This document shows, one piece after another, positions 27,555 through 36,566 of a stretch of DNA of 64,000 nucleotides. Source of the stretch: Mesorhizobium muleiense. Lineage in GTDB: Bacteria; Pseudomonadota; Alphaproteobacteria; Rhizobiales; Rhizobiaceae. Below the pieces are notes generated by a model. That model did no database searches and was not told the origin of the DNA. It saw only the letters and a list, made by a program, of their open reading frames with translations. Where the stretch lies: NCBI RefSeq assembly GCF_900099905.1, contig NZ_FNEE01000004.1:62001-126000 (forward strand), in the 5' to 3' direction. Position 1 is the first letter of the stretch. Each line of letters opens with the position of its first letter. The position numbers were made by a program, and so were the translations under genes.

Positions 27555-28877
27555 TCAATTCTCCGACAAATCGGCAGCCCGCCGCGAAAGCAGCGCCGAC
27601 AGCGGGCTCTCGGGCCGCGCCAGCGCGCGTTCCGCGGCAAGTGCCCTTGCCAATGCACGGTCGCCCGACCGCAGCGCAGCCTCGATCAGGGTCAGGTCGA
27701 TGACGTCGCGCTGCGCGTGGCTGCCGCCGAAGCGGTGGGCGATCGCCCGGATGGGCCGGATCAGGCGGACCGTCTCGGCATAATTGCCGTCGCCGAACGC
27801 CTTGATGGCGAGCGTCAGGGGATGGCCGACATCCCGGGTAAAGGCGGCGTTGTCGTCGTTGGCGTGCATGGCCTCGTGCTGCGCCTCGAGCAAGGTGCGA
27901 GCCGGCGTCTCTTGGCCGGCGCCGACGAGGGCCATCATTGCGTGGGCATCGTTGAAGGCATAGTTGCCGGCGCTGGCCTTGACCCAGTTGGCGGCGAGCG
28001 CCGCCCAGCGGCCGCCGACATCGACGCCGCCGAGATGCAGCCGCCACAGGATCGCCGAAGCATCGACCATGTTGACCGCCAGCGTCGAGCGTTCGCCGTA
28101 GATTGGGCCGTCATAGAGCGCCAACGCCTCGTCGGTCTCGCCGAGATCGTAGTGGAACAGCGCCAGATGCCACCAATTATGCACTTTCAGGAAGCTTTCA
28201 CGCGTCCACGCGTCGGGGTTGGCGCGCATCCAAGCGATGCCGTCCCTTTGCCGGCTCTGCATTTCCATGACATGGGCGACGGCGTGCTGCGCCCAGCCGT
28301 CGCGCGGCTCGATGTCGACTGCCATGCGGCCAAGCTTTTCGGCGCGCGCATAGTCGCCCATTTCCTCCAGTCCGAACGCCTGCATGCCGAGTACGGCGTG
28401 GTAGCCCGGCATGCCGCTTTGCCACGACGGCAGCGCGCGGCCGATGCGGTCGCGCAGCATGCGGGCATTGCCGGTGAAGAAATCGATCTGATGCCCGGTC
28501 TGCAGCGCCAGCGCATCGAGTGGAAACTCGATGGCGATATCCTCGAGCAGACGGGCGGCTTCATGCCAGCGTCCTGCGGCAAGGTGGCCAAGTGCTGCGA
28601 CATGCGCCTGCTCGCGCGGCGTGGCGGCAAGCGGCAGTGCCGCCTCGTGGCATGTCTTGGCCACGGCTGTCGCCTCGCGCTCGGTGGCGAGGCCGAAGAG
28701 ATAGCCCTTGAACACATGCGCCATGACGAAGCCGGGATGCTCGGCGATGGCGCGATCGATCGAGCCGACCGGATCGCCGATGAAGCATTGCAGTTCGCGC
28801 AGGGCCTGGCTGTAAGGCGAGAACCCGGCCTCCGTCGCGCCCGAAAACGTCAGGCCGAATGCATCCCTGACTGCCAT
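27555..28877 (-). CDS. Tetratricopeptide-repeat protein, TTC38-like
   Basis: The 440-residue soluble protein is built of degenerate TPR-like helical pairs (for example AEKLGRMAVDIEPRDGWAQH near residue 180, and HNWWHLALFHYDLGETDEAL near 235). The sequence HVMEMQSRQRDGIAWMRANP is typical of the TTC38 family found in bacteria and animals. No catalytic motif is seen; its role is unknown. It follows the LysE-type gene by 9 bases on the same strand, so the two may be co-expressed. Confidence 0.75.
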   Translation of the reverse strand: MAVRDAFGLTFSGATEAGFSPYSQALRELQCFIGDPVGSIDRAIAEHPGFVMAHVFKGYLFGLATEREATAVAKTCHEAALPLAATPREQAHVAALGHLAAGRWHEAARLLEDIAIEFPLDALALQTGHQIDFFTGNARMLRDRIGRALPSWQSGMPGYHAVLGMQAFGLEEMGDYARAEKLGRMAVDIEPRDGWAQHAVAHVMEMQSRQRDGIAWMRANPDAWTRESFLKVHNWWHLALFHYDLGETDEALALYDGPIYGERSTLAVNMVDASAILWRLHLGGVDVGGRWAALAANWVKASAGNYAFNDAHAMMALVGAGQETPARTLLEAQHEAMHANDDNAAFTRDVGHPLTLAIKAFGDGNYAETVRLIRPIRAIAHRFGGSHAQRDVIDLTLIEAALRSGDRALARALAAERALARPESPLSALLSRRAADLSEN

Positions 28878-28886
28878 GTCATGTCC

Positions 28887-29510
28887 TCAATTTCCCGAGC
28901 GCATCGCCACTGTGGCGATGCCGGCGCCGACCAGCAGCGTGCCGCCGGTGCGGTTGAAGATGCGGATCGCCTTCGGGTTGCGAACGACGTTGCGTGCCCT
29001 TGCGGCGATCAGCGCGTACCCGAAGGCATTGGCGAAAGCGAGCGCCAGGAAAGTCGTCTCGAAGATCAGCATCTGCGTCCAGAAATCGGCATGCCGGTCG
29101 AGGAACTGTGGCAGGAAGGCGACGAAGAAGGTGATGCTTTTCGGATTGAGCGCGGTGACCAGCCAGGCATGCGCCATCATCTTGGCCGAGGACACCGCGT
29201 CCAGGCGCGGCTCGGCCTTGAGCGTGCCACCGGCGCGAAACAGCTTTATGCCGAGATAGATCAGATAGCCGGCGCCGACCACCTTCAGCACCGTGAACAC
29301 GGTGGCCGACGCCGCCAGCAGCGCGCCGATGCCAAGCATCGACAGCGTCATCGCGGTAAAATCGCCAAACGCCACGCCAACCGCCATCGGCAGCGCCGTG
29401 CGCCAGCCCTGGCCGAGCGCATAGGACACGACCAGAAGGATGGTTGGGCCGGGAATGACAAGAAGGATCGTCGAGGCGGCGGCAAAGGCGGCCCAGTTTT
29501 CGAAGGACAT
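28887..29510 (-). CDS. LysE/RhtB-family exporter
   Basis: The 207-residue inner-membrane protein has about six membrane segments and the family signature near its start (LLVIPGPTILLVVSYALGQG, residues 16-35), plus LNPKSITFFVAFLPQF near 123. Family members export amino acids such as lysine or homoserine lactones; the substrate here is unknown. A GGAGA ribosome site lies before the ATG. Confidence 0.88.
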   Translation of the reverse strand: MSFENWAAFAAASTILLVIPGPTILLVVSYALGQGWRTALPMAVGVAFGDFTAMTLSMLGIGALLAASATVFTVLKVVGAGYLIYLGIKLFRAGGTLKAEPRLDAVSSAKMMAHAWLVTALNPKSITFFVAFLPQFLDRHADFWTQMLIFETTFLALAFANAFGYALIAARARNVVRNPKAIRIFNRTGGTLLVGAGIATVAMRSGN

Positions 29511-29698
29511 GTTCGTCTCCTTGAGCTCAAAGAAGAGGATAAATCCTTGGGCTCACAAAGATGTAAAGGGGCAAAAATCGAAAATGCCCCTGGTTAACAT
29601 CAGGCGACGGTCCTTCACGCTTTTTCAACCATGATTGGTGAAAATGCACTCTATCCGGCCGGACCGTGTTTCCCGCCGACAGCGTAGGGTTTGGGTAC

Positions 29699-30466
29699 AT
29701 GCGTGAGTTGCCGCAAGGTCTGACGCCGCCGCACAATGGCGACGAAATCGAAATTTCCGAAATCCAGCTTTCCCGCCGCGCAGTGTTGTCCGGCGCCGGT
29801 GCGCTGGCGCTGCTCGGCGTCGCCGGCTGCAGCCAGACGCTCGACCTGTCGGCGCTGCAACTCGACGCCGTCACCACCGGCGCGATCACCCCTGTCCGCC
29901 CGAGCATCAGCGTCGACAAGAACATCACCAGCCCTGGTGTGATGTATGCCTCCGTCACCGACGGCGGCTTCACGCTGCCGGAAGTGCCCTACCTCAAGGT
30001 CAAGCCGGAGTTCCGCCGCCAGATCGTCGTCGACCCGACCGGCGAGCAGCCCGGCACCATCGTCGTCCATTCGCAGGAGCGGCTGCTCTACCTGGTGCAG
30101 CCCGGCGGTGACGCGATCCGTTACGGCGTCGGCATCGGCAAGGATGGCTTCCGCTGGTCCGGCCGCGCCAACATCCAGTACGGCAAGGAATGGCCGACCT
30201 GGAGGCCGCCGGCCGAGATGATCGCCCGCAAGCCGGAACTGGTGAAATGGCAGGCCGGGCAGCCCGGCGGCCTCGACAACCCGCTCGGCGCGCGTGCGCT
30301 GTACATCTACCAGAACGGCCAGGACACCGGCTACCGCATCCACGGTTCGCCCGAATGGTGGAGCATCGGCCAGGCGATGTCGTCGGGCTGCGTTCGCCTG
30401 ATCAATCAGGACATCATCGACCTCTACAGCCGCGTCTCCAGGAGGAACCCGGTCGTCGTCGTCTGA
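29699..30466 (+). CDS. L,D-transpeptidase (YkuD domain) lipoprotein
   Basis: The 255-residue envelope protein has a twin-arginine-like signal (LSRRAVLSGAGALALLG) ending in the lipobox GVAGC, so it is probably a lipoprotein. The YkuD catalytic domain (about residues 110-255) has YRIHGSPEWWSIGQ and the active-site motif SSGCVRL. It forms 3-3 peptidoglycan cross-links or attaches proteins to the wall. The start is uncertain: the frame is open from GTG 29666; ATG 29699 keeps the signal at a usual distance. Confidence 0.85.
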   Translation: MRELPQGLTPPHNGDEIEISEIQLSRRAVLSGAGALALLGVAGCSQTLDLSALQLDAVTTGAITPVRPSISVDKNITSPGVMYASVTDGGFTLPEVPYLKVKPEFRRQIVVDPTGEQPGTIVVHSQERLLYLVQPGGDAIRYGVGIGKDGFRWSGRANIQYGKEWPTWRPPAEMIARKPELVKWQAGQPGGLDNPLGARALYIYQNGQDTGYRIHGSPEWWSIGQAMSSGCVRLINQDIIDLYSRVSRRNPVVVV

Positions 30467-30585
30467 CCCTCCCGGTCATCGTCTGAACTCGAGGCGGCTG
30501 ACGCGGCCGCTCGACTCTCCCGTTGCGCGATCTCGCAAGACAGGCGAATGTGGCTTGCAAAGCCACTGCTCGGGAGACGTGAAGC

Positions 30586-31752
30586 ATGTCCGGAACTTTT
30601 GTCATCGCGCAAGGCGGCGGCCCGACCGCCGTCATCAACCAGACGGTGGTGGGCGCCACACTCGAGATCCGCAGGCGGCATCCCGGCGCCAAGGTGTTGG
30701 GCTCCATCCATGGCGTGCGCGGCATTCGTGACGGCAACTATGTCGATCTCTCGGCCATTCCGGAGGATCGGTTGCGGTTGATTGCTGCGACGCCGAGCGC
30801 CGCGCTTGGCTCGACCCGCGACAAGCCGGACGAGGCCTATTGCGAGGTCATCCTCAACGGCCTGAACAAGGCGGGCGCCGATGCCTTCATCTATATCGGC
30901 GGCAACGACACGTCCGGCACGCAGCAGATCCTGACCGACGCCGCCGGCGGCAAGATGGCATTCGTCCATGCGCCGAAAACCATCGACAACGATCTCGAGG
31001 AGAACGACCACACGCCCGGCTTCATTTCGGCAGCCGAGTTCGTCGCCGGCGCCTTTCTCTCGGTCGACCTCGACTTCCGTGCTCTGCCGGGCATCTATGT
31101 CGGCATCGTCATGGGCCGGCACGCCGGTTTCCTCACCGCCGCCGCCGCCGCATGGCAGCTTGATCCCGACAGTGGCCCGCATCTCGTTTATGTGCCGGAG
31201 CGTCCGTTCTCGGCTTCAGCCTTCATCGACGACGTGCGCGCCACGCTCGATCGCCACAAGCGCTGCATCGTCGCAGTCTCCGAAGGCGTCAGCACAGCCG
31301 ACGGCAAGGCGCTGGTCGAAAGCCTTGTCCCGCCGGACAAACTGGAGCGCGATGCGCATGGCAACGTCAAGCTGTCGGGCAGCGACTTGCCGGCCGCCCT
31401 CGAGCGTGCGCTGGCCGAAGGATTGCCGGGCAAGCGGGCACGCGTCGATGCGCTCGGCTACATGCCGCGCGGCTATGTCGGCGCCATCAACGCCGTCGAT
31501 GCGCAGGAAGCCTTCGATGCCGGCGTCTTTGCGGTCGCTGTCGCCGAGCAGGGCGGCGGCTCGGTGGCGCTGCAATATGACGGCAAGAAAACCGTGCTGA
31601 ACAAGGTGCCGCTGAAAAACGTCGCCGGCAAGACCCGTCACATGCCCGACGATTTCATGCTGCCTGAGGTCAATCAGCTCTCCGATGCAGGAATGGCCTA
31701 TCTGAAGCGACTGGTTCCCGAAAAATACAAGGTTGGAAAACCGTTCGTCTGA
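30586..31752 (+). CDS. pfp: Pyrophosphate-dependent 6-phosphofructokinase
   Basis: The 388-residue enzyme phosphorylates fructose 6-phosphate. It has the N-terminal GGGPTAVINQ, YIGGNDTSGT and PKTIDNDL motifs. The Lys in PKTIDND (ATP enzymes have Gly there) and the Asp in GGNDT point to PPi as phosphoryl donor, making the reaction reversible. MGRHAGFL is the sugar-phosphate loop. A GGGAG ribosome site lies before the ATG. Rhizobia that mainly use the Entner-Doudoroff route often have only this enzyme. Confidence 0.9.
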   Translation: MSGTFVIAQGGGPTAVINQTVVGATLEIRRRHPGAKVLGSIHGVRGIRDGNYVDLSAIPEDRLRLIAATPSAALGSTRDKPDEAYCEVILNGLNKAGADAFIYIGGNDTSGTQQILTDAAGGKMAFVHAPKTIDNDLEENDHTPGFISAAEFVAGAFLSVDLDFRALPGIYVGIVMGRHAGFLTAAAAAWQLDPDSGPHLVYVPERPFSASAFIDDVRATLDRHKRCIVAVSEGVSTADGKALVESLVPPDKLERDAHGNVKLSGSDLPAALERALAEGLPGKRARVDALGYMPRGYVGAINAVDAQEAFDAGVFAVAVAEQGGGSVALQYDGKKTVLNKVPLKNVAGKTRHMPDDFMLPEVNQLSDAGMAYLKRLVPEKYKVGKPFV

Positions 31753-31765
31753 TGCCGGCCCTCTG

Positions 31766-32485
31766 ATGGATGATTGGTTCAGCAAGACGAAGGTCGACGC
31801 CGTTACAACCATGCTGACCGAGCCGTTCGTGCATGATTTCGTGCGCGCCAACATCTGGCATCTGCGCGGCCGCGACGTCGACCTGCTTGTCGACACCGGC
31901 ATGGGGATTTGCCCGCTGGCGCCGGAGATCGACACGCCTGATGGCAAGCCGCTGCTCGTCGTCGCCACCCATATCCACCTCGACCATGTCGGCTCGCTGC
32001 ACGAATTCCCGCTGCGAGCCGGGCCGAGGATGAGTGCTGCGCAATTCGACAGCATGGATGACGCCGTCACCTACGCCCACATGTTTCATGATCTCGACGG
32101 CGCCGTCTCAAAGCTGCCGGCACCGGGCTGGAGAGCGGCCGAATACAGAATCCAGCCGGCGCCGCTGACGCGGACGCTTGACGAGGGCGATCTGGTCGAC
32201 CTTGGCGACCGGCAATTCCGGGTGCTGCATCTGCCCGGCCATTCGCCGGATTCGATCGCGCTGTTCGATGAGGCCGACGGCCTGTTCTTCGCCGGCGACG
32301 CCATCTACGACGCCTTGCTGATCGACGACCTGCCGGATTCCGACGGATCAGCCTATCGCCGAACCATGCAGCGGCTGCTCGGTCTGCCTGTCAGCATCGG
32401 CCATGGCGGCCATGGACCAAGCTTCGACGCCAAACGGATGCGCGAGATCGCCACCGGTTATCTCAGGCGAACAGACGGCGCATAA
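31766..32485 (+). CDS. MBL-fold metallo-hydrolase
   Basis: The 239-residue protein has the metallo-beta-lactamase metal-binding motif THIHLDHVGS (HxHxDH near residue 72), a later His in LPGHSPDSIALF, the Asp in FAGDAIYD and the C-terminal His in IGHGGHGPSF. Such proteins hydrolyse thioesters, phosphodiesters or lactones. The ATG at 31766 lies 13 bases after the pfp stop, with no clear ribosome site, so it may rely on coupling to pfp. Confidence 0.8.
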   Translation: MDDWFSKTKVDAVTTMLTEPFVHDFVRANIWHLRGRDVDLLVDTGMGICPLAPEIDTPDGKPLLVVATHIHLDHVGSLHEFPLRAGPRMSAAQFDSMDDAVTYAHMFHDLDGAVSKLPAPGWRAAEYRIQPAPLTRTLDEGDLVDLGDRQFRVLHLPGHSPDSIALFDEADGLFFAGDAIYDALLIDDLPDSDGSAYRRTMQRLLGLPVSIGHGGHGPSFDAKRMREIATGYLRRTDGA

Positions 32486-32569
32486 GCCAAGAATCTGGTT
32501 GCCCGCCAGAGTATCTTTGTCAACATTGGTGAAGGCCGACAGGCGGCCTGATGCAAACGGATTGTCTCG

Positions 32570-33181
32570 ATGGTCACCCGCGGCTTCTCTTCAGGACGAA
32601 AGCCCCCGACGGATGCGGATGCGCGTATCCCGCCGGGGCAATATCTCGAGCAAGGGTTTCCGGTGCTGTCGGCCGGGCCGACGCCGCGTGTGCGCACCGA
32701 GGACTGGTCGTTCACGCTCAAGCACGGACCGCGGCCGATCAAGACGTGGAACTGGACAGAGTTCAACGCGCTGCCTTTGACCAAGATGACCCGCGACATC
32801 CACTGCGTCACCGCGTGGACCAAGTTCGACACGGCGTGGCAAGGCGTGCTGGTCGACGATATTCTGGCGGATGCCGGCATCGAGCCACCGACCGCCTTCA
32901 CGCTGGCGCTGTCCTTCGACGGCTATACAACCAACGTGCCGACGCAGGATCTCATTGCCGGCAAGGCAATGGTGGCGCTGCTTTACGAAGGCAAGCCGAT
33001 CACGCCGGATCATGGCGGCCCGGCGCGGCTGCTGGTTCCGCATCTCTATTTCTGGAAGTCGGCCAAATGGCTGAACGGCCTGCAGTTCACCGAGCGCGAC
33101 GAGCCCGGCTTCTGGGAGCTGCGCGGCTATCACATCTATGGCGACCCGTGGCGTGAGCAGCGCTATACGGGCGATCCATGA
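32570..33181 (+). CDS. Sulfite-oxidase-like molybdopterin oxidoreductase
   Basis: The 203-residue protein is a compact sulfite-oxidase-fold protein: the molybdenum-ligating Cys is in DIHCVTAWTKFDTAW (near residue 79), followed by the pterin-binding VLVDDIL and GGPARLLVPHLYFWKSAKW. It lacks a signal peptide and the dimerisation domain. It overlaps the flavin reductase downstream by 4 bases, so the pair probably works as one redox system. The substrate is unknown. Confidence 0.85.
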   Translation: MVTRGFSSGRKPPTDADARIPPGQYLEQGFPVLSAGPTPRVRTEDWSFTLKHGPRPIKTWNWTEFNALPLTKMTRDIHCVTAWTKFDTAWQGVLVDDILADAGIEPPTAFTLALSFDGYTTNVPTQDLIAGKAMVALLYEGKPITPDHGGPARLLVPHLYFWKSAKWLNGLQFTERDEPGFWELRGYHIYGDPWREQRYTGDP

Positions 33182-33924
33182 GCGACGCGCCGGCGGCGCA
33201 GTCGCCCTGGCAGACGGTGACCATCGCCCGCATCGAAAAGCGCACGCCGCGCGTCACCAGCTTTTTCCTCCAGCCGTCGCGGCCCTTCGCCTATCGTGCC
33301 GGGCAGCATGTCGATGTCAGGCTGACGGCGCCGGACGGCTATCAGGCGCGCCGCTCCTACTCAATCGCCTCGGCGCCGGAAGCCGGCGAGACGATCGAGC
33401 TGGCGATCGAAAGGCTCGATGATGGCGAGATCTCGCCCTTCTTCCACGATATCGCGGCGGTTGGCGACGAGGTCGAGTTGCGCGGACCGCTCGGTGGCCA
33501 CTTCGTCTGGTCCGACAGCGACGGCGGCCCGCTTCTGCTGGTCGGCGGCGGGTCCGGCGTGGTACCGCTGATGGCGATGATCCGCCATCGCGCCGCGCGC
33601 AGATCGGCGGTGCCCGTGGCATTGGTATTTTCCGCACGGGTCTGGGACGAGGTGATCTTTCGCGACGAGCTGATCGACGTCCACGATCGCCGGGACGGCT
33701 TCGATCTGGTGTTGGCGCTGACCCGCGAGGCCGCCCGGCGCCCGTCAGACTATTCGCGGCGGGTCGATGCCGCGATGATGGAGCAATCGATGCTGCGGCT
33801 GCCCGCGCCGCCAAGGTTCGCCTTTGTCTGCGGCTCGAATGCGTTCGTGTCGGCCGCCGCACAGGCGCTGATCGATGCCGGTGTGCCGGCAAACCTCATC
33901 CGCACCGAACGCTACGGGGTTTAA
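33178..33924 (+). CDS. Ferredoxin-NADP reductase-family flavoprotein
   Basis: The 248-residue protein has the FNR fold: the flavin site RRSYSIASAP (near residue 60), the NAD(P) loop LLVGGGSGVVPLMAMIRHR (near 120) and the C-terminal CGSNAFVSAA. No iron-sulfur domain is attached. It starts within the stop of the sulfite-oxidase-like gene (ATGA), so it probably supplies or removes electrons from that molybdoenzyme. Confidence 0.88.
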   Translation: MSDAPAAQSPWQTVTIARIEKRTPRVTSFFLQPSRPFAYRAGQHVDVRLTAPDGYQARRSYSIASAPEAGETIELAIERLDDGEISPFFHDIAAVGDEVELRGPLGGHFVWSDSDGGPLLLVGGGSGVVPLMAMIRHRAARRSAVPVALVFSARVWDEVIFRDELIDVHDRRDGFDLVLALTREAARRPSDYSRRVDAAMMEQSMLRLPAPPRFAFVCGSNAFVSAAAQALIDAGVPANLIRTERYGV

Positions 33925-34029
33925 TGCATGTCACGCAAAAGTGTGCAGCGGTTTTGCGATGACGACATGCATAAAAACAATAACTTAAAGCGCGTCGCAT
34001 GAATCCATTCAGCCGCGACGCGCTTTAAG
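33924..34029. repeat. Rhizobial palindromic intergenic repeat, family C
   Basis: Two hairpins: ATGCATGTC (33924-33932) with GACATGCAT (33964-33972), and a perfect 15-bp stem CTTAAAGCGCGTCGC (33984-33998) with GCGACGCGCTTTAAG (34015-34029). It fills the gap between two convergent genes and can serve as a bidirectional terminator. Very similar elements are scattered through rhizobial genomes, as I recall. Confidence 0.7.
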
Positions 34030-34040
34030 CTCCCCGCCGG

Positions 34041-35180
34041 TCAGGCGTCGATCTCGATCGCCGTCAGCGGCTTCGAACAGCAGGCAAGGATGAAGCCGTC
34101 GTCGATCTCGTGATCGAGGATGCCGCCATTGTGGCTCATCTCGACCGTGCCCGAGACCTTTTTCACCTTGCAGGTTCCGCACAGGCCCAACTCGCAGGCT
34201 GCGGGGATGCGTACGCCCGAAGCGCGCGCCGTCTGCAGCACGGTCTGGCCGGCAACGCATTCGGCATCAATATCCGAAAGCGAAAAGCGGATCGGCGTTG
34301 CGGCCTCGGCAGGTACCTCGATCCCGCCCTCTGCTGGCCCACTTTTTGCCGGCCCACCCTCTGCCGGCGAACCGAACGGGGCCGGAATTTCCTCCACCGC
34401 CGGGGCCGCAAAGCTCTCCTGATGGTAGTTGGCCATGTCGAAGCCGGCCGCCTCCAGCATCTGCCGCACGGCGCGCATGAACGGGTCGGGGCCGCAGCAG
34501 AAAATTTCGCGCTCGCGAAAATCGGGCGCCAGCAGCGGCAGCCGTATCGCGTCGATCCGGCCCATATGGCCGAACCAGCCCTCACGGCTGGACCGCTCCT
34601 CGATCATGAAGCCGAGCGTCAGGCCCGGCATGCGGCTGCCGAGCAGCTCGAGCTCCTTGCGGAAGATGATCTCCTCGGGCTTTCGCGCGCAGTTGACGAA
34701 GCCGACATCTGTCCATGGCGCGCAGTCGTTCAGCCAGCGCAGCATCGACATCATCGGCGTCACGCCTGAGCCGGCCGAAATGAACAGATACTTGGCCGCT
34801 GGATGGCTGTGCAGCGAAAAGTCGCCCGCCGGCCCATAGGCCTTCACGTGAACGCCGGGCTTCAGATTGTCGAACATCCAGCGGGTGCCGAGGCTGCCGG
34901 CCTGCGCTTTCACCGTCACCGCGATCGAGAACGGCCTCGACGGCGAGGACGACAGCGTATAGGTCCGCATCATCGGGCCCTCGGTGGTCGGCAGTTCCAG
35001 CGTCACGAACTGCCCCGGTCTGTAGCGGAACCAGGTCTGGTTGTCAGAGCGGAACGTGAAGGTCTTCACGTCAGGCGCCTCGTCGCTGACGCCGATGACT
35101 TCCAGCACCTGGAGCCTGTCGTTCCAGGGCGCCATCTCGTCGAGATGGCGGTAGAGGCCAAGGTCCGTCATCGCATTCAT
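34041..35180 (-). CDS. Oxygenase reductase with FAD/NAD and [2Fe-2S] domains (GbcB-like)
   Basis: The 379-residue protein has an N-terminal FNR-type part (flavin motif RTYTLSSSPS; NAD loop SAGSGVTPMMSMLRWL; C-terminal CCGPDPFMRAV) and a plant-type [2Fe-2S] ferredoxin domain at the end (CELGLCGTCKVKK, then a fourth Cys in ILACC). A Pro/Gly/Ala-rich linker with internal repeats joins them. This layout matches GbcB, the reductase of glycine betaine monooxygenase, and CntB. The gene starts 14 bases after the Rieske oxygenase stop. The start may be 35180 or 35171. Confidence 0.85.
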   Translation of the reverse strand: MNAMTDLGLYRHLDEMAPWNDRLQVLEVIGVSDEAPDVKTFTFRSDNQTWFRYRPGQFVTLELPTTEGPMMRTYTLSSSPSRPFSIAVTVKAQAGSLGTRWMFDNLKPGVHVKAYGPAGDFSLHSHPAAKYLFISAGSGVTPMMSMLRWLNDCAPWTDVGFVNCARKPEEIIFRKELELLGSRMPGLTLGFMIEERSSREGWFGHMGRIDAIRLPLLAPDFREREIFCCGPDPFMRAVRQMLEAAGFDMANYHQESFAAPAVEEIPAPFGSPAEGGPAKSGPAEGGIEVPAEAATPIRFSLSDIDAECVAGQTVLQTARASGVRIPAACELGLCGTCKVKKVSGTVEMSHNGGILDHEIDDGFILACCSKPLTAIEIDA

Positions 35181-35194
35181 CCCCTTGACCTCGT

Positions 35195-36442
35195 TCAGGC
35201 GACGCTGCGCAGCGCCGGCCGCCCGGCCTCGGCAAGGCGCGGCCCGATGAAGGAGGCGTACCATTCGACGAACTGGATGACGCCGCCCTCATGCAGTTCC
35301 GAATAGGGGCCGGGCTCATAGGCCGGCGACAGGATGCCGAAGGCGTTTTCCTCGACAATGCGACGATCCTGGTCGTTGGTCTCGGTCCAGACATGGGTGA
35401 GTTCGGCGAGGTCGTAATCGACGCCTTCGACCGCGTCCTTGTGGACAAGCCATTTGGTGGTGACGGCCGTTTCCGTGGCACTGATCGGCAGCACGCGGAA
35501 GGTGACGGCATGATCGCCGAGGATATGGTTCCAACTCGTCGGATAGTGATAGAGCAGCAGCGAGCCGATACGGTCGGTCGAAACGCTGTCGGAAAGGTTC
35601 TTCTTCACCGCGCGTCGTCCCGTCATCGTGTAGCTGACGGCGTCGCGCAGCAGCGGCGCGCGGGTGGCGCGATACTGCCCGGCCGGATCGATGCGGAACT
35701 TGCTCGGCAAGCCCGCCGCCTCGCATTTCGCCCAGTGCGCGAGCATCTCTGGATCGCTGTCGGCGCCCTGCACGCCGGTCACGGTCGGCGCTTCCGGGAA
35801 TGTCTTGCAGAGTTCCGGATGGTTGCCGGCGCAATGGTAGCACTCGCGGTTGTTCTCCCAGACGAGCTTCCAGTTGCCCTTCTCGACGATGGTCGATTCG
35901 AAGGCGATTTTTGCCTCGCGCAGCCGGTGCGGCAGGAGGTAAGGCTCGATCATGGCGCGCATCGGCGCGAAGTCGGCCGGCTCGTTGGCCAGGCAGATAA
36001 AGATGTAGCCGCCAACGCTTTCGCAAGCCACCGGCTTCAGGCTGAACTGGCTCTTGTCGAAGCCGTCTGCCATCTGGCGAGCAAACAACAGCCGGCCGTC
36101 CAGCTCGTAGGTCCACTGGTGATAGGGGCAGACCAGCTTCGCCGCAGTGCCCTTGTCGGCATTGCAGACACGGCTGCCGCGATGCCGGCAGGAATTGTGG
36201 AAGGCATTGATCTTGCCTTGCTGGTCGCGGACCAGCACGACCGGATAGTCGCCGATCTGGGCGGTGATATAGCTGCCAGCTTTCGGCAACTCGCAATCGT
36301 GGCCGATGAACAGCCAGTCGCGATACCAGATCAGCTCCATGTCGAGCTTGAAGAAATCGGGATCGGTGTAGAAGGGCTGCTCAAGCGAATAGCCTTGCCT
36401 GCGGCCGTGCAAGAGCCTCAGCATGTCGTTGCGCGCGTCCAT
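35195..36442 (-). CDS. Rieske oxygenase alpha subunit (glycine betaine monooxygenase GbcA-like)
   Basis: The 415-residue protein has the Rieske [2Fe-2S] motif CRHRGSRVC...CPYHQWTY (near residues 85-107) and the mononuclear iron site with ENNRECYHCAGNHPE (near 195). Length and sequence fit GbcA, which demethylates glycine betaine with O2 to dimethylglycine and formaldehyde; stachydrine and carnitine oxygenases are close alternatives. GAGGAC lies 7 bases before the ATG. A cobalamin riboswitch covers the leader, so expression should fall when B12 is plentiful. It forms an operon with the reductase downstream. Confidence 0.85.
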   Translation of the reverse strand: MDARNDMLRLLHGRRQGYSLEQPFYTDPDFFKLDMELIWYRDWLFIGHDCELPKAGSYITAQIGDYPVVLVRDQQGKINAFHNSCRHRGSRVCNADKGTAAKLVCPYHQWTYELDGRLLFARQMADGFDKSQFSLKPVACESVGGYIFICLANEPADFAPMRAMIEPYLLPHRLREAKIAFESTIVEKGNWKLVWENNRECYHCAGNHPELCKTFPEAPTVTGVQGADSDPEMLAHWAKCEAAGLPSKFRIDPAGQYRATRAPLLRDAVSYTMTGRRAVKKNLSDSVSTDRIGSLLLYHYPTSWNHILGDHAVTFRVLPISATETAVTTKWLVHKDAVEGVDYDLAELTHVWTETNDQDRRIVEENAFGILSPAYEPGPYSELHEGGVIQFVEWYASFIGPRLAEAGRPALRSVA

Positions 36443-36447
36443 GTCCT

Positions 36448-36489
36448 GTCCTCGTGTAAGGACTGAACTGGTGGTGATGGAGGGAGGAC
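36448..36489 (-). promoter_or_regulatory. Predicted Shine-Dalgarno sequestering helix (riboswitch expression platform)
   Basis: On the minus strand GTCCTC (36489-36484) can pair with the ribosome site GAGGAC (36453-36448) of the Rieske gene. Just upstream is a strong hairpin (36495-36521; GCACG/CGTGC with an inner CCGGC/GCCGG). No T-run is present, so control is probably translational. Confidence 0.5.
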
Positions 36490-36566
36490 CGTTTGCACGC
36501 CGGCGACAGGGCCGGACGTGCATCATCCACCTCTTGACCGCCCACCGCGATCAGTCGAGTCTGAAA

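Noticed and set aside
27717..29597. 626-codon plus-strand ORF opposite the TPR and LysE genes.
   Set aside because: No recognisable domain; it crosses two well-supported genes and their gap.
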